Assembly: GCF_037975245.1 (NCBI RefSeq)
Contig: NC_092577.1
Coordinates: 27,463,398-27,527,397, forward strand
Origin: Apostichopus japonicus
Taxonomy: Eukaryota > Echinodermata > Holothuroidea > Aspidochirotida > Stichopodidae
Length of the DNA stretch: 64,000 nucleotides
Direction: 5' to 3'
Shown: one piece after another, positions 12,840-24,639 of the stretch
Numbering within the stretch: position 1 is the stretch's first letter
How the letters are laid out: the number at the start of each line of letters is the position of its first letter
Position numbers and translations under genes: made by a program
The notes under the pieces: generated by a model
What the model saw: the letters and a program-made list of their open reading frames with translations, nothing else
What the model was told of the DNA's origin: nothing
Database searches by the model: none

Positions 12840-14174
12840 CAGGGGCGTATCCAGGGGGGGGGGCGCAACAGGCGCGCGCCCCCGCCTATTGGCCGTCACC
12901 AAAAAAAAAAAAGTTTAGCCAAAAAAAAAAAAATTGATGACGACCTTTATGTGAGATGTCGGTGATCGCTCAACCCCCCCCCCCCCCTTCCGTATGCTTT
13001 ATTTTTTGTTTGCAAAAAAAAAGGTTCTGGCGAAGTTCGGCGGCATAATAGTTTTAGAAACATAGATGGTAATTGTGTTTGTATTATCACTATAAACACT
13101 AAGTGACATGCCAGCCATACTAAATTGTGCATTTTGTGTCCATATTTACTAGAAATGTTGCTTATTATTAAGGTCGAAAAATGGATCACATATGGCCATG
13201 GGCGGCGATCCTGGGTGGAGGGGGATATATCCCCCCATGAAAATGGGTGGAGGGGATGTAATGCACCATATCCCCCCCCCCCCACCAAATGCCAGGGATA
13301 AGAATATTTTCATGCCTACATTTATGCATCTTCGTTAATGTACGGCTCTTTTTTAGCTTCATTTCTCGCCTACCATAAACGCAGTGCGATCTTTTCAAAT
13401 AAAGCGTCTTTATAAAGCAAAAATAGTTGACTGTAGGCTTCATTGGCCCTATAACAACAAAATGTATTATTGCGCCCACGGTATTGATATAGTACATATA
13501 TGCACCCTCATAGTATTCATATAGGCCCTATAGTAGGCCTACACACGTACATGTTCCCTCGAACAGCTGAGAATCTCATGTAACCAGGGTAATGCTTAAT
13601 ACACGTTTCACCTGGATGCCCTAGCAATCGGTACCTACTATGTGTAATTGTGTATTGCATGTGTATAAGCCTGTAATAGCCTGCATGAGGCCATTTTCTT
13701 ATATCGAATAATATAAAAGAGCTCTCGAACATTCTAACGTTGCGCCTGAAACAAGATTGACAGGGGCAATTTTCCCAAAATAACACCCGAAATTAAAAAA
13801 AAAGTATTTTGGATCCTGATTATGAGATATTTCGGACATGACATCCCTATTTTAAAGTTGGGTATATGCCGCTTGGAAACCTCGGGAAGTGCCGTTTCCG
13901 GCCATCTAGAGGGTTTGTTAATCCCAAAATTTTCTTGTACGCTTCGCGCCAACCCATGGTGGCGCTACGCTTAGATAATCAACAAGGTCATATCCCCCCC
14001 TCCCCCCCCCCACTCGGAAGTACGGATCGCCGCCCATGCATATGACACCATTTTGCATTTCAGCCCTTCTTCGAAAGCAAAAATTGTACACCCCTCCCCT
14101 TAGACCCATCCCCCAGGACGGCGATCATTCATGCCTGGCGCCCCCCCTATTGGAAAATCCTGGATACGCCCCTG
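12840..14174. mobile_element. CAGGGGCGTATCCAGG-ended hAT-like element
   Basis: The termini are a perfect 16-bp inverted pair: CAGGGGCGTATCCAGG at 12840 and CCTGGATACGCCCCTG ending at 14174. TGATT lies directly outside both ends, but the full 8 bases do not match, so the duplication is worn or the ends come from two insertions. Long G and C runs lie inside, and 13881-13979 is a copy of the roughly 100-bp shared core. Several short open frames inside show no transposase features. The poly-C and poly-G runs near 12976, 13270 and 13995 suggest nested copies of the same kind. Confidence 0.72.
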
Positions 14175-14519
14175 TGATTGGCCTAATCTGTTGGGCGGGG
14201 CTTGCAAATTTTGAATGAAGTTTGTAGAATCTACAGATAACTCAATAAAAATAATGATTATTAATATGAAAATTGCATAGAACGGTGTTATTTTCGCTTT
14301 TAGGGCAGAAAGCTGGAAAAGTCGAGGTTAAAATTTGGCAAACACATATGAGACTTTAACTGACGTCACATTTAAATACATCTTTAATATATTTACGGAT
14401 ATCTATATATTACCGTCATTTCAGAGGATATCTGACGCGTGAAATGTAGAAACTATTCAAATTAAAGTTGAAGGTTTACATTCTTGTTCAAGGCCAAGGC
14501 CGTCTCACACGACTTTAAA

Positions 14520-14806
14520 ACTTAACCCCTGGCCATTGGTAACTTGTCACACCTACACACCAAAGTGTACACAATTCAAACAATCTATCCTGGGGCACCA
14601 CAGTGCACCACAGCCACATCCACGTGTCCACCGGCGCACACAACTATATTTACAAGTTCCTCGCAAGTCCCCATTTATACACCTGGATGAAGCGAGGCAA
14701 TGGAGATAAAGTGCCTTGCCCAAGGACACAACGCAATGATCTGGCCAGGACTCGAACTTGCAATCCTTAGATCACAGTTCACTATACCTGAACACAACGC
14801 CCCCTT
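14520..14806 (-). mobile_element. tRNA-derived SINE with an L2-like tail
   Basis: Read on the minus strand it has a polymerase III B-box-like GTTCGAGTCC, then TGTGTCCTTGGGCAAGGCAC, then CATCCAGGTGTATAAATGGG. The last two phrases occur in the same order at 36417-36484 on the plus strand, so this is a family. The A box is poor. The exact 3' end is uncertain. Confidence 0.68.
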
Positions 14807-14954
14807 AATAATTCGATATATGTAACTTCCGTGATACTATTTTAACAATATCTGACGTCTTGTTTAGAGATATCTCCTTCTATCTTCCATCCAATAATAA
14901 AATACAAAACGGGTTGCCATATGGAAGACTATTCCAGCTTTGATTAGTTAACTC

Positions 14955-15605
14955 TAAGGATATGCGGTGGACAGTAATTTACTATACACCCTTTCCGCGG
15001 TGGATACTAACTCACAATACACCCTACCCGCGGTGAGCATTTACTCACTAAACACCCTATCCGCGGTGGATATTTACTCACTATACACCCTATCCGCGGT
15101 GAACATTTACTCACTATACACCCTATCTGCGGTGGACAGTTACTTACTATATACACAATATCCGCGGTGGACAGTTACTCACTACACGCCCTTTCCGCGG
15201 TGGACATTTACTCACTATACACCCTATCCGCGGTGGACATTCACTCACTATACACCCTATCCGCGGTGGACAGAAGCTCACTACACATTCTATCCGCGGT
15301 GGACAGTTACTTACTGTACACCATATCCGCGGTGGACAGTTACTCACTATACACCCTATCCGCGGTGGACATTCACTCACTATACACCCTATCCGCGGTG
15401 GACAGAAGCTCACTACACATTCTATCCGCGGTGGACAGTTACTTACTGTACACCATATCCGCGGTGGACAGTTACTCACTATACACCCTATCCGCGGTGG
15501 ACATTTACTCACTATACACACTGTCCGCTGTGGTCAGTAACTAACTATACACGCTATCCGGCCGTGGTGGACATAAGCTCACTATACACACTGTCCGCTA
15601 TCTAC
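14955..15605. repeat. 33-bp CCGCGG minisatellite
   Basis: About twenty copies of a 33-bp unit with the core CTATCCGCGGTGGACA and the linker TTTACTCACTATACACC. Two-unit and three-unit blocks recur (for example 15230-15320 and 15362-15450), so part of it grew by block duplication. All frames of both strands stay open because 33 is a multiple of three; these are not genes. TA and TG microsatellites follow at 15606-15662. Confidence 0.93.
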
Positions 15606-15662
15606 TTATATACACACACATATATATATAATTATATATATATGTGTGTGTGTGTGTGTGTA

Positions 15663-17425
15663 TTATTGGGCCCACTTATTGACCACATAGCCCGGTTAAT
15701 CCCTGGCCCGGGCTTTTTATCCCTGACCCCTTCTCTTCAGGACTTCAAGTCTCCCAGACCAAATCCCTAAGCGAATTTACACGTTCCGTATCCATCACAG
15801 CGGTTGCAATATCACTTAGAGCCCGTGAACAAAGTACCACATGTATCCCCTAGATCAGAAATGGGTAATTATAACCACTCACCCACCGATTGCATGTAAT
15901 TACTAGAGGGCGGTGTTTTTGTTCGCATCATGTTGAAATGTCTAAGGGGAGGGTTGTCTTGGAAAAACAGTTAACCATTAAGATCAATAACCAATATATT
16001 GCTACTTTCAAAAGTATCATGCGAACACTAGATTTGTAGCCCTTTGCGACAGGGGAAAGTAAGTTTACCAGAGGCTATATATCTTCTGTGTGCCCGGTAA
16101 AGCCAGATTCAACGAGCGCCGAAGTACCGAGAAGTCCCTTGTAGTCAGTCCCCAACGAGCGAGTTAATGAGCTCAGAGAGCAGTTTTCTTGTAGACCCGC
16201 CCCCAAAATTTGGTCAGACGTATGAAATTTCGTGAAACTGCTTGAGACCTACCCCTCTGGTTTAAATGTTTAAATAATGCAAAAAAGGCGTCGCTATCCA
16301 CCATGACGCGGTGAGTTGAATCTCACAACATTTATTTTTCGTAATAAAACAGTAAAAGTTTCTATTTTTGTTGTACTTTCTGATAAATCTCCATTGAATT
16401 TGGCCCCTTTTTCTCATGGCTCCAAAACGTGCCGTTAATTTGCCGTGAACTAACTTCGTTACAGGAGAAAAATGCACATTTTTGGTTAAATTGGCTTAAT
16501 TAGACTATGTTCTTTTAATTGATGCCAAATTCGCGATTGTCTTGCCAATAATCAACGTATAAACTTACGGCAAAACACAGCGTTATGTATACAGATGTTA
16601 GGACTTTGTATTGGCTCTGCGTGTACATGTAATGATGCACATTGCTTTAGTCGTGGAAAACGCCATGTCAAACTATAGTGTACACACCTCATACTTCATT
16701 ATATTATTACTATAGCCCTAAAATATAGGAGCAGAAAATGCTAATCTTCTTTGAACACATTATGCAAGCTCCGGAGATGAAGTGTAGCCTAGGAAAAAAA
16801 TTACCTCGCACTAACCACAGCAAAATATCACCCTTTTTCCATGGTAAACTGTGGTACAACATACCACAATTTGACTGGGGTTAACTAGAGCTTGGTCTGG
16901 CCATTTTTAAGCCAAAATGCCCTCTCATGTGTCATATTTAGTTGTATGTTGTTAAAACTTGCATGTTTCCACAAAACTAGCCCACTAAAAAGGCCCCTGT
17001 CTCGAGTATACCATCAAGGCTACATAAGCTGATTACTAGCAACCCCATTTACAATTTCAGGAGGGTGAATTTGTTGAGTGTCTGATTGCAGCGAGTAAAA
17101 GTAGCGATTGTATACGACTCGACATTGCTTGCATATATTGTTATGTGTGGATGTACCAAATCGATGTATTGGCAGTGAGTATTTCATGATCTCCAGGCGT
17201 CCTTAAGCCCCTATTCACACATAAAAGTCATTTCACGGCCATGAATAGTTCCTCCTATATATCATTCGATATAAGCATTATGATATAAGCAATTCAATTC
17301 CATTGGTTTTATCACGCTTAGTTATAGTATTTCGCGCAATACGTACCAACGTGGAACGGGACATTCCCCCACTTTACTCGTAACCTGTATTCGTAACCTA
17401 CGGAAGCCCATTGGGGCCAAGGTTG
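15663..17425. other. Stretch without a recognisable gene
   Basis: I see no coding similarity, SINE box pair or paired transposon ends in this stretch. Confidence 0.45.
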
Positions 17426-17429
17426 TTTT

Positions 17430-17815
17430 TCCCCCTTGAAATCCGAAATCTACGGATCCCCATTAGAGCCAAGGTTGGTTTTTTCCCTTGAAATCTGAAA
17501 TCCTTATTTTAAAATCCGAATTCTATTTTTTTAAATCCGAAATCCTTATTTTAAAATCCGAATTCTATTTTTTAAAATCCCAAATCCTTATTTTAAAATC
17601 CGAAATCTCTTTTTCAAAATCCGAAATCTATTTATTTTAAAATCCGAAATCTGTATTTTAAAATCCGAAATCCTTATTTTAAAATCCGAAATCTATTTTT
17701 CGAAATCCGAAATCTGTTTTTAAAAATCCGAAATCCTTATTTTAAAATCCGAAATCTATTTTTTGAAATCCGAAATCTGTTTTTTAAAATCCGAAATCTG
17801 TTTTTCCTTCATCAA
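17430..17815. repeat. AAAATCCGAAATC short-period satellite
   Basis: About sixteen copies of AAAATCCGAAATC separated by T-rich spacers, period roughly 21-25 bases. The spacers alternate between CTTATTTT and TATTTTTT types, hinting at a two-unit higher order. Confidence 0.88.
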
Positions 17816-17819
17816 ATTC

Positions 17820-19900
17820 AATCATTACCAGACATATAAATTGGCTAATGACCGAGAAATTGACCTTCGAAAATGATAAGTTTCACCTAATTAAATATTA
17901 ATGAGGTGTGACGTCAAGAAACCCCGTGCATATTCTACAAGAAAAGAAAGCACTTTTTCGCACCGTTGGGACTGACTGGTTGAGGTGTTGGGGTCATCCC
18001 TCAGAATGTTGCTTTCTATACCATTCTTGACCATTTGAAAGCGAAAATGCTGGTTGTGTCCTGTAGATGCAAACTTTCGTTGCTATTTATAGGTAACACT
18101 TCATGACAAACATAACATGGTACGGTAAAACAAAATGGGTGTTGATCATCTGTTACTTTTACTTATAAATAGGGCGTCAATCATCGGGGTGGGGTGGGGA
18201 GGAACACGTCCCTACTTTCTGAAGGGTCAAAAGGGTGCAAAAGCATCACTGTGTAACCTACATGTTTCTCGATGTTCGTCAACGGCTCTCTAGAGATTCT
18301 ACTCAGGCTACGGCCCTGAATTATCTTTATTGTTTATGTTTCTCAGGTTTTGTTTCCGATAATGGGAATAATGTGTCCAGTGAATGTACCCAATGTGTCT
18401 AGTGAATGCACCCAATGGTGCTTTTTAAATGTACTTATTGTCACTGCTGTATGCAGGGACATGTGGGTTCGGAGAGTTCCTTATAAATACTGGGGTGTTT
18501 ACAATACCACAATCAACAAATTACAATAACACGCTGTCAAAGTTAGTGAACAATTATTGGACATCTTATTGCACTAATTTTATTACCGAACTACGTAACA
18601 ACAAAATAAATGAATTAACTTATAATTAAATATTAATTATTATTTGCCCGTTACGTTATATTGCATCCTCTATTATATTGCCCCTCTTGTTTCAGTTTAC
18701 TATACCCTGCAACGTTAAACCATAATGTTCATACTATCTGTATGAATATGACATAATATGTGTATGTTGTATTTAAGTTCGAAGCTCAAAGTGGGTAAAT
18801 ACGACGTCGCATTTGGTAACTCCAGGGTCCACCAGTTATATGGGGCCACGTTCAGGTCTGTTCCTGGTAGGTCTTCGGGCCAGACAGGAATCCCGGATTA
18901 GTTGCCTATAAGTTTCAATGTCACAAATCAGGTACTAGTTGCATTTAACTAACAAAATCGTACGTTTCCTAATTTATTAACATAGATAATATTTAGCAAG
19001 ATCATACTGTTACTTCCAATTAATAGCAATGCATCACTCCGATTGTAATTGCTTCAATTATAATATATTAATATGTTAATGTCTTTACTCAATGCATTCC
19101 ACTACTCCGTTTATATGTTTCATTCACGTCTGTAGGACGGTCATATAACTACACTTCTAGTAGTCTTCAAAATCGGCATATATCTCAATAACATATACAT
19201 TTTAATTTAAGGAATGAAATCTTACCATACAAGATGGCTAACGGTGTCCAGGACACAGGCGTTGGACTGCTTTCCAAGAAAGATGAGTCATCCAAGTTTT
19301 AAATACATATATTATATGGAAGTTACCAAGGTTGCGGTATAATTGTAAAGTTCCTACTGCCGTCCCTATGACAGACGCCACGTGCTCTTATCTATAGCTT
19401 TGGAAGGTAGTCAAACTATCAGTACAAACTTCGCACCAGGCGTTATGCCCGGCCTGTACCTAATAACGTTCTACGTGCAATGTTGATACCTGTCTGTATC
19501 TCAACCTCGAATGATATTACACAATTCACTTATATACCTCGCAACACAGGTGTATAAACAATACCCTACCAAGTTGGACTTATTTTATTCCTATTGAAAC
19601 CAACTAGCTGACTCACTATAACTTGTGACGTTTAGAAGTTTTGGAATTTATTTCATTGGTAACGTGCCAATAGGGACTATACCTGTAAAATTTACTAACC
19701 GAAATGACCTATTAACCTTCGGCTGGATATATGCTAATTTAGCCGATGAACTAACGAAATAAAAGGAAAACAAAATGGACCATTAATGTTGCGGTTGCAG
19801 TTATACATTTTTTTATTTTTTATTTACTTTATTTTATTTTATTTTTACTTTATTTTATTTTGTTTTTCTATTTTCCAACATATATTACTACTACTCTAAC
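17820..19900. other. Stretch without a recognisable gene
   Basis: No supported gene. AGGGCGTCAATCATCGGGG near 18172 and GGCTACGGCCCTG near 18305-18317 look like worn ends of a CAGGGGCG-type MITE, but no target duplication supports them. Confidence 0.4.
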
Positions 19901-19917
19901 ACATACTACAACATTAA

Positions 19918-20481
19918 CTACACCAACGCCCTACTCAAAAAATCGGCACCAACATTTTCTCTACCCCTTATTACTCGGATAATGTATCGAAAGGGTTGAA
20001 ACGTTAAAGCCCATCGCATAATGCGTCCGTTGGCAATTTTGGATTTGCGCATACAACTGAGAGCTTGGTGATCCGTTTCAATAATGAACTCGGTACCATA
20101 AAGGTACGGCTCAAATTTCTGTGTTGCCCAGACAATGGCCGAACATCCTCTTTCTACAACGGAGTAATTTTTCTGAGGCTTTGAAAACTTCTTACTCGCG
20201 TACGCAATAGGAAATTTAGTCTCGGCCTCTTCTTGCAATAAAACTGCTGCAATCCCTATGTCACTAGCATCTGTTCTAAGGATGAATTGCCTTGACACAT
20301 TTGGTAGTTTTAATATTGGAGAATTACTAAGTTTTTGTTTTAACAACTGAAAAGCCCTATGTTGCGGTTCTTCCCATCTAATTTTGGTTGGTTCCCATTT
20401 TTTAATCTGTCGGTTAATGTTACCATATGTTGGCATGTTGAAGACATCTGTATAACAAGATGATTTTATTCTTCTGTGCAA
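19918..20481 (-). pseudogene. Ty3/gypsy Pol fragment (RNase H domain)
   Basis: A 187-codon frame with the order seen after the reverse transcriptase in metazoan Ty3/gypsy Pol: AFQLLKQKLSNSPILKLP (tether), FILRTDASDIGIAAVLLQE, PIAYASKKFSKPQKNYSVVE, YGTEFIIETDHQAL, and finally RGRENVGADFLSRAL. The Asp of RTDAS, the Glu of SVVE, the Asp of ETDH and the Asp of GADFLSR match the expected RNase H catalytic positions, so this piece is not visibly damaged. No reverse transcriptase precedes it, no integrase follows it, and neither LTR was found. It is therefore a truncated relic. The first codon of the open frame is TTG, not a real start. Confidence 0.85.
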
Positions 20482-20869
20482 AGTTTAAGAATGTTCCGTT
20501 TTGGGTTTAAGTTTCAATTTGATTAATTTAAAATGATTTAATTAATCATGATAAAGGCCCTAAGTTACACCGGATGTTAAATAGATACGTTTTACTTAAT
20601 TTATAAGTCTAGTCGCTTGTCAGATGTGACTTTTGCTGAAAATAAACTCATGACTGGAAAATCAATTCAGAGAGCAAACAGAAGCAAACTTGAAGATTTC
20701 CAGATGCGCAAACTTGAAGATTTCCAGATGCGAGTCCACTCTCAGGTAGCTCCTGTACCCCATCAGGGCCCCTAAGGCTGGCTCCTGGTCCCCACCCAAT
20801 AAAGGCGTTGGGCCAAGGCGCTCGCGGTATACGCTAACTCCTTCAGTTTGATCCATGTTCAGTCCTTCA

Positions 20870-20921
20870 GCCCCTCCCATCCCCCACTTTTCAATTGGGA
20901 TTGACGCCCCTGCTTACGAAG
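20870..20921 (-). mobile_element. Lone CAGGGGCGTCAATCC terminus of a MITE
   Basis: GGGATTGACGCCCCTG ends near 20911. Read on the minus strand it is CAGGGGCGTCAATCCC, then a short AT stretch and a G-rich run, as at 57212 on the plus strand. No partner end was identified. Confidence 0.45.
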
Positions 20922-21263
20922 GTAATTTAATGAATCATTCGAAGGAACAATGTAAAGCATAAGTTACATGTATACGTGCGTTGTCCCCCTACCTTTAAAC
21001 GAGTTGCTTTCTGCGCTATGAGAAATAAATAACTTAGTACTGAAGTTCACAAACAACGCAAAGATATATAACGTTTCATGTTTTCTTTAGTCTTCCGTTA
21101 TACCATGCGTGCATTTTGAATTTCTATACTACTTACTAGGGTAACAGGTGTTTTACACCTTACCACAATGGAACTGTTAAAGCATCTTAATACGGTTATA
21201 AGCTCCCGGAAATGCACGGAGCTGATATGCGCGTCGTAATGTGTGATTTCTTCAATTGCTAAC

Positions 21264-21985
21264 AATTATCTCACCTCACCACACCACATATACCCTTTAT
21301 TATCTCACCACAACCCCACGTATACCCTTTATTATCTCACCACCACACCACATATACCCTTTATTATCTCACCACAACCCCACAGGTACCCATTATTATC
21401 TAACCACACCACATATACCCTTTATTATCTCACCACACCACACCACATATACCGGTACCCTTTATTATCTCACCACACCACATATACCCTTTATTATCTC
21501 ACCACACCACATATACCGGTACCCTTTATTATCTCACCACAACCCCACATATACCCTTTATTATCTCACCACACCACATATACCCGTTTTCATCGCACCA
21601 CACCACATATGCCCTTTATTATCTCTCCACAACCCCACATATACTCTTTATTATCTAACCACACCACATATACCCTTTATTATCTCACCACACCACACCA
21701 CATATACCGGTACCCTTTATTATCTCACCACACCACATATACCCTTTATTATCTCACCACACCACACCACATATACCGGTACCCTTTATTATCTCACCAC
21801 AACCCCACATATACCCTTTATTATCTCACCACACCACATATACCCGTTTTTATCTCACCACACCACATATGCCCTTTATTATCTCACCACAACCCCACAT
21901 ATACTCTTTATTATCTCACCACACCACATATACTCTTTATTATCTCACCACAACCCCACACATACCCTTTATTATCCATATATAT
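21264..21985. repeat. CACCACACCACATATACCC satellite with higher-order structure
   Basis: About two dozen copies of a roughly 29-32-bp unit, TTTATTATCTCACCACACCA followed by CATATACCC, with variants containing CAACCCCACA or an inserted CGGTACC. A block near 21541-21660 recurs almost unchanged at 21801-21920, which gives a higher-order period of 260 bases. The long tyrosine/proline/histidine-rich open frames here come from the repeat. Confidence 0.92.
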
Positions 21986-22859
21986 GCTCTTTCAGCAAGT
22001 AAATGTTATTACACAAATCTTTTCAAATCAAACTGGTCATGCTAGATACGGGTGTAAGTTGTGTTATAATCTGGCTATTCATATGGAAATGCTTGAGGGG
22101 GGGGGGGGGGGGAACCCCATTTCCCATATGGCCAGCAGTTACTGCTATACCAATGATACATCTCTCACACGTATGTAATGCCCCACATACCGGCATGCTC
22201 GAAAATACAAGGTAAACCTACATATACTAATTGAATAACTTAACAGCTGCGCAATGATTACATTTAGATCAAGATCTTTTTCCTGCCCTTTTCCGTGAAA
22301 AGGAATCGACGAGGGGGTTTTCTTTTCTTTAACATACATTGGCAAGGTCAGAGCGCCCTCAGTCTCTGAACCTTGGCCAGATCTTTGTCAAGTGGTTGCT
22401 TCTCACAATGATAAACAATTTCTCTAACACTGAAATCAGGTGCTTTAGCTAACAAATGAAATTACAGGAAAAATGCGAGGGCGGTGCGAGCCCAATATTT
22501 CAAATCACCACTCGGTCAAACCCATAGCACAAATCACCACTCGGCCAAAACAATAGCACAAATCACTGATATGAAGTTACGTATTCATTACGTATTTTCT
22601 GATGCTGATTAAGTCAATACGTCTTTTTGGCCACATATACCAGCTAATGAGTATTACTTGTGTTAGTCCGCAAAGTGAGAATAATGTGCTAATAACTTGT
22701 ATGAATAATGAAGAGATAGGGTAGTTGATACATGGGTATGAGCAGAAGAGTGGAATCAGGACGCGACCAGCTCTTTTAAGCCTACCCCCATATACAACCC
22801 ATCGAATTCTTATATTGAAGTTATAAACTATCCTACACAGGCAAAGATCACACTAAGAC

Positions 22860-23025
22860 TCGTTAGTTTCACCCCACCCCCACATTATAACACACTAAGA
22901 GTGGGTTTCACCCCACTCCCACATTACATCACACCAATAGTGGGTTTCACCCCACTCCCACATTATATCACACTAAGAGTGGGTTTCACCCACTCCCACA
23001 TTATATCACACTAAGAGTGGGTTTA
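22860..23025. repeat. 39-bp tandem repeat, about four copies
   Basis: The unit is GTGGGTTTCACCCCACTCCC followed by ACATTATATCACACTAAGA. Each unit contains a small inverted pair, GTGGG and CCCAC. It lies just downstream of the sulfotransferase B stop codon. Confidence 0.85.
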
Positions 23026-23250
23026 TACTGGGAATATGTAGGTGCTAGAAAAACAGCTGACGATATACCAGATCAAAATTAAAAGGTAATATGACACTGA
23101 CTGGAAAGCCTGCAGCCTGCAAGTACTTAAAATGTGATTTAAGTGATAAGCCTTTCCACGCACGATTCAAGTAGAGGTAACATTTTATCACGTGACAGTG
23201 ATTATTTAAAAGGGCCCAGGGTATTAAAGTCCGCTCAATCTCTACAGTCT

Positions 23251-24326
23251 CTACGGCCCCGCTGTTACCTGTAGTTTAATTGTGGTTTTAATTGACACGT
23301 TTCGAAGAGCTGCTTCGCTATGTAGTAAAACATATCCAAGGCTCTTGATTGGTTCTTCACAAACCTTTTGTATATTTTCCACCATCGTCCATGTCATGTC
23401 TCGTCTCCACGTATCGATTACGTCACTCGAATTACGATTAGTACTATATCTGTTCACAGTCTTACCTCCACGCTGGGTTCCGCTTGTGCTCTCTCGTAGC
23501 CACTGAGTGACGTCATCGTGTACGTCATAGCCAACAAAGTTTAAAATCTCTCGCGTTTTAGAGATCGGACTCTGCGCTAGATCTTCAAAGCGAATTAACA
23601 GGTAACGCCCCCTTAACCACGTGGGTGGATTCGTCGAGTACTGAAAGTTACGCTGCATATGCTCACAGAGATCAGCCTCGTCCAAGGCTGTTTTACCTTT
23701 ACGTCGAATTAAATCGGCATTATGTCCAGTTCCCTTGCGTGACCTCTCGGTAGGCCTCGGATCCCGAACCAAATGAATCACCCTTAAGTCTAAAGAATGA
23801 CTTAACGGCTCCAGATCTGCAATGTCCTGTAATCGTATTAACTTAACTGCCACCACATCTTGCTTTGCGCATGCGCGTTCCCATTCATCAACGGCATTCT
23901 TCTTAGTACTGTGACAAAGTTTTCTCTTTTTTAAGAGAGCATTCCTTTCACATAAATTAGCGGCCGTACTGGGTCTATCTGCATATGGATCGTCGAGTGA
24001 ACAATAGAGGGAGCTGTTGATCCTGGCAATAGCCAGCGCGGTGTAATTGCTCTCCGAGAGATTTGCCGACCGTCTTATATAGTAAGATGACAATTGAAAC
24101 AATGGTTCATAAATATAAAAGATACTAGGATGGTGATTGAAGATATCTCCGAGAAATGAAGAGCCCGATCTTTTACTGGATACGATTACAATAGCGACTC
24201 TCTTGACTTGTTTCGTTTGCTCTGGTTCTGTTGATTCGTGTGTGGTCAAGTTGTTTCTCGTAACTCCCATAGTAGATTTCCGTGTTGAATAAATGGTAGG
24301 TTCCAGTCTCACTTCTTTCTCTTCTC
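23251..24326 (-). CDS. Carbohydrate sulfotransferase B, catalytic 3' exon
   Basis: This exon encodes 357 codons and a TAG stop at 23251-23253. In the predicted 400-residue chain the 5'-phosphosulfate loop reads VIVSSKRSGSSFLGDIF (about 89-105) and the 3'-phosphate motif LRVIHLVRDPRPTERSR (about 223-239). The C-terminal WRRDMTWTMVENIQKVC and KSLGY match paralogs A and C. Also shared with A are VKLIRLQDIA, LEPLS, LIRRKGK and LCEHMQRNFQY. The acceptor lies after a long T run (CCCTTTAAAG, AG at 24327-24328), so the exon starts at 24326 in phase 1, as in A and C. The upstream in-frame codons MIFSSNFFFF come from the intron's pyrimidine tract and are not counted. It is presumably a Golgi PAPS-dependent glycan sulfotransferase; the substrate is unknown. 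Confidence 0.9.
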
Positions 24327-24639
24327 CTTTAAAGGGAATTAAAAAAAAAAAAAAATTAGACGAAAATATCACCGGACATTGATCACTGATGACTACAGTT
24401 ATTGGTTTTATATTAATATTTCAAAGTCATCACGTCAAGAATGAAATAACATTAACAGCTATGGAAAGCCATTTCATACGCACATCATTCCCCCCCCCCC
24501 CCCCCAACAACAACAACAACCATAATAAACAAGAGCCCAAGGGCACTGTGGTTCCTTGCTTGGGGTATATGACAATACACATAATATTATCAAGCAAGAT
24601 TGGGCTCAAATAGTCCAAGTAATTGTGGTCCTACATGTT

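Noticed and set aside
12840-14174. An 8-bp target duplication at this element
   Set aside because: Only TGATT is shared directly outside both ends; the remaining three bases differ.
14967-15770. Long repetitive open frames on both strands over the 33-bp array
   Set aside because: The period is a multiple of three, so frames stay open by default; the peptides are simple repeats and shift frame where units change length.
21243-22178. A 311-codon Tyr/Pro/His-rich open frame
   Set aside because: It is the translation of the CACCACACCACATATACCC satellite and runs on into unrelated sequence.
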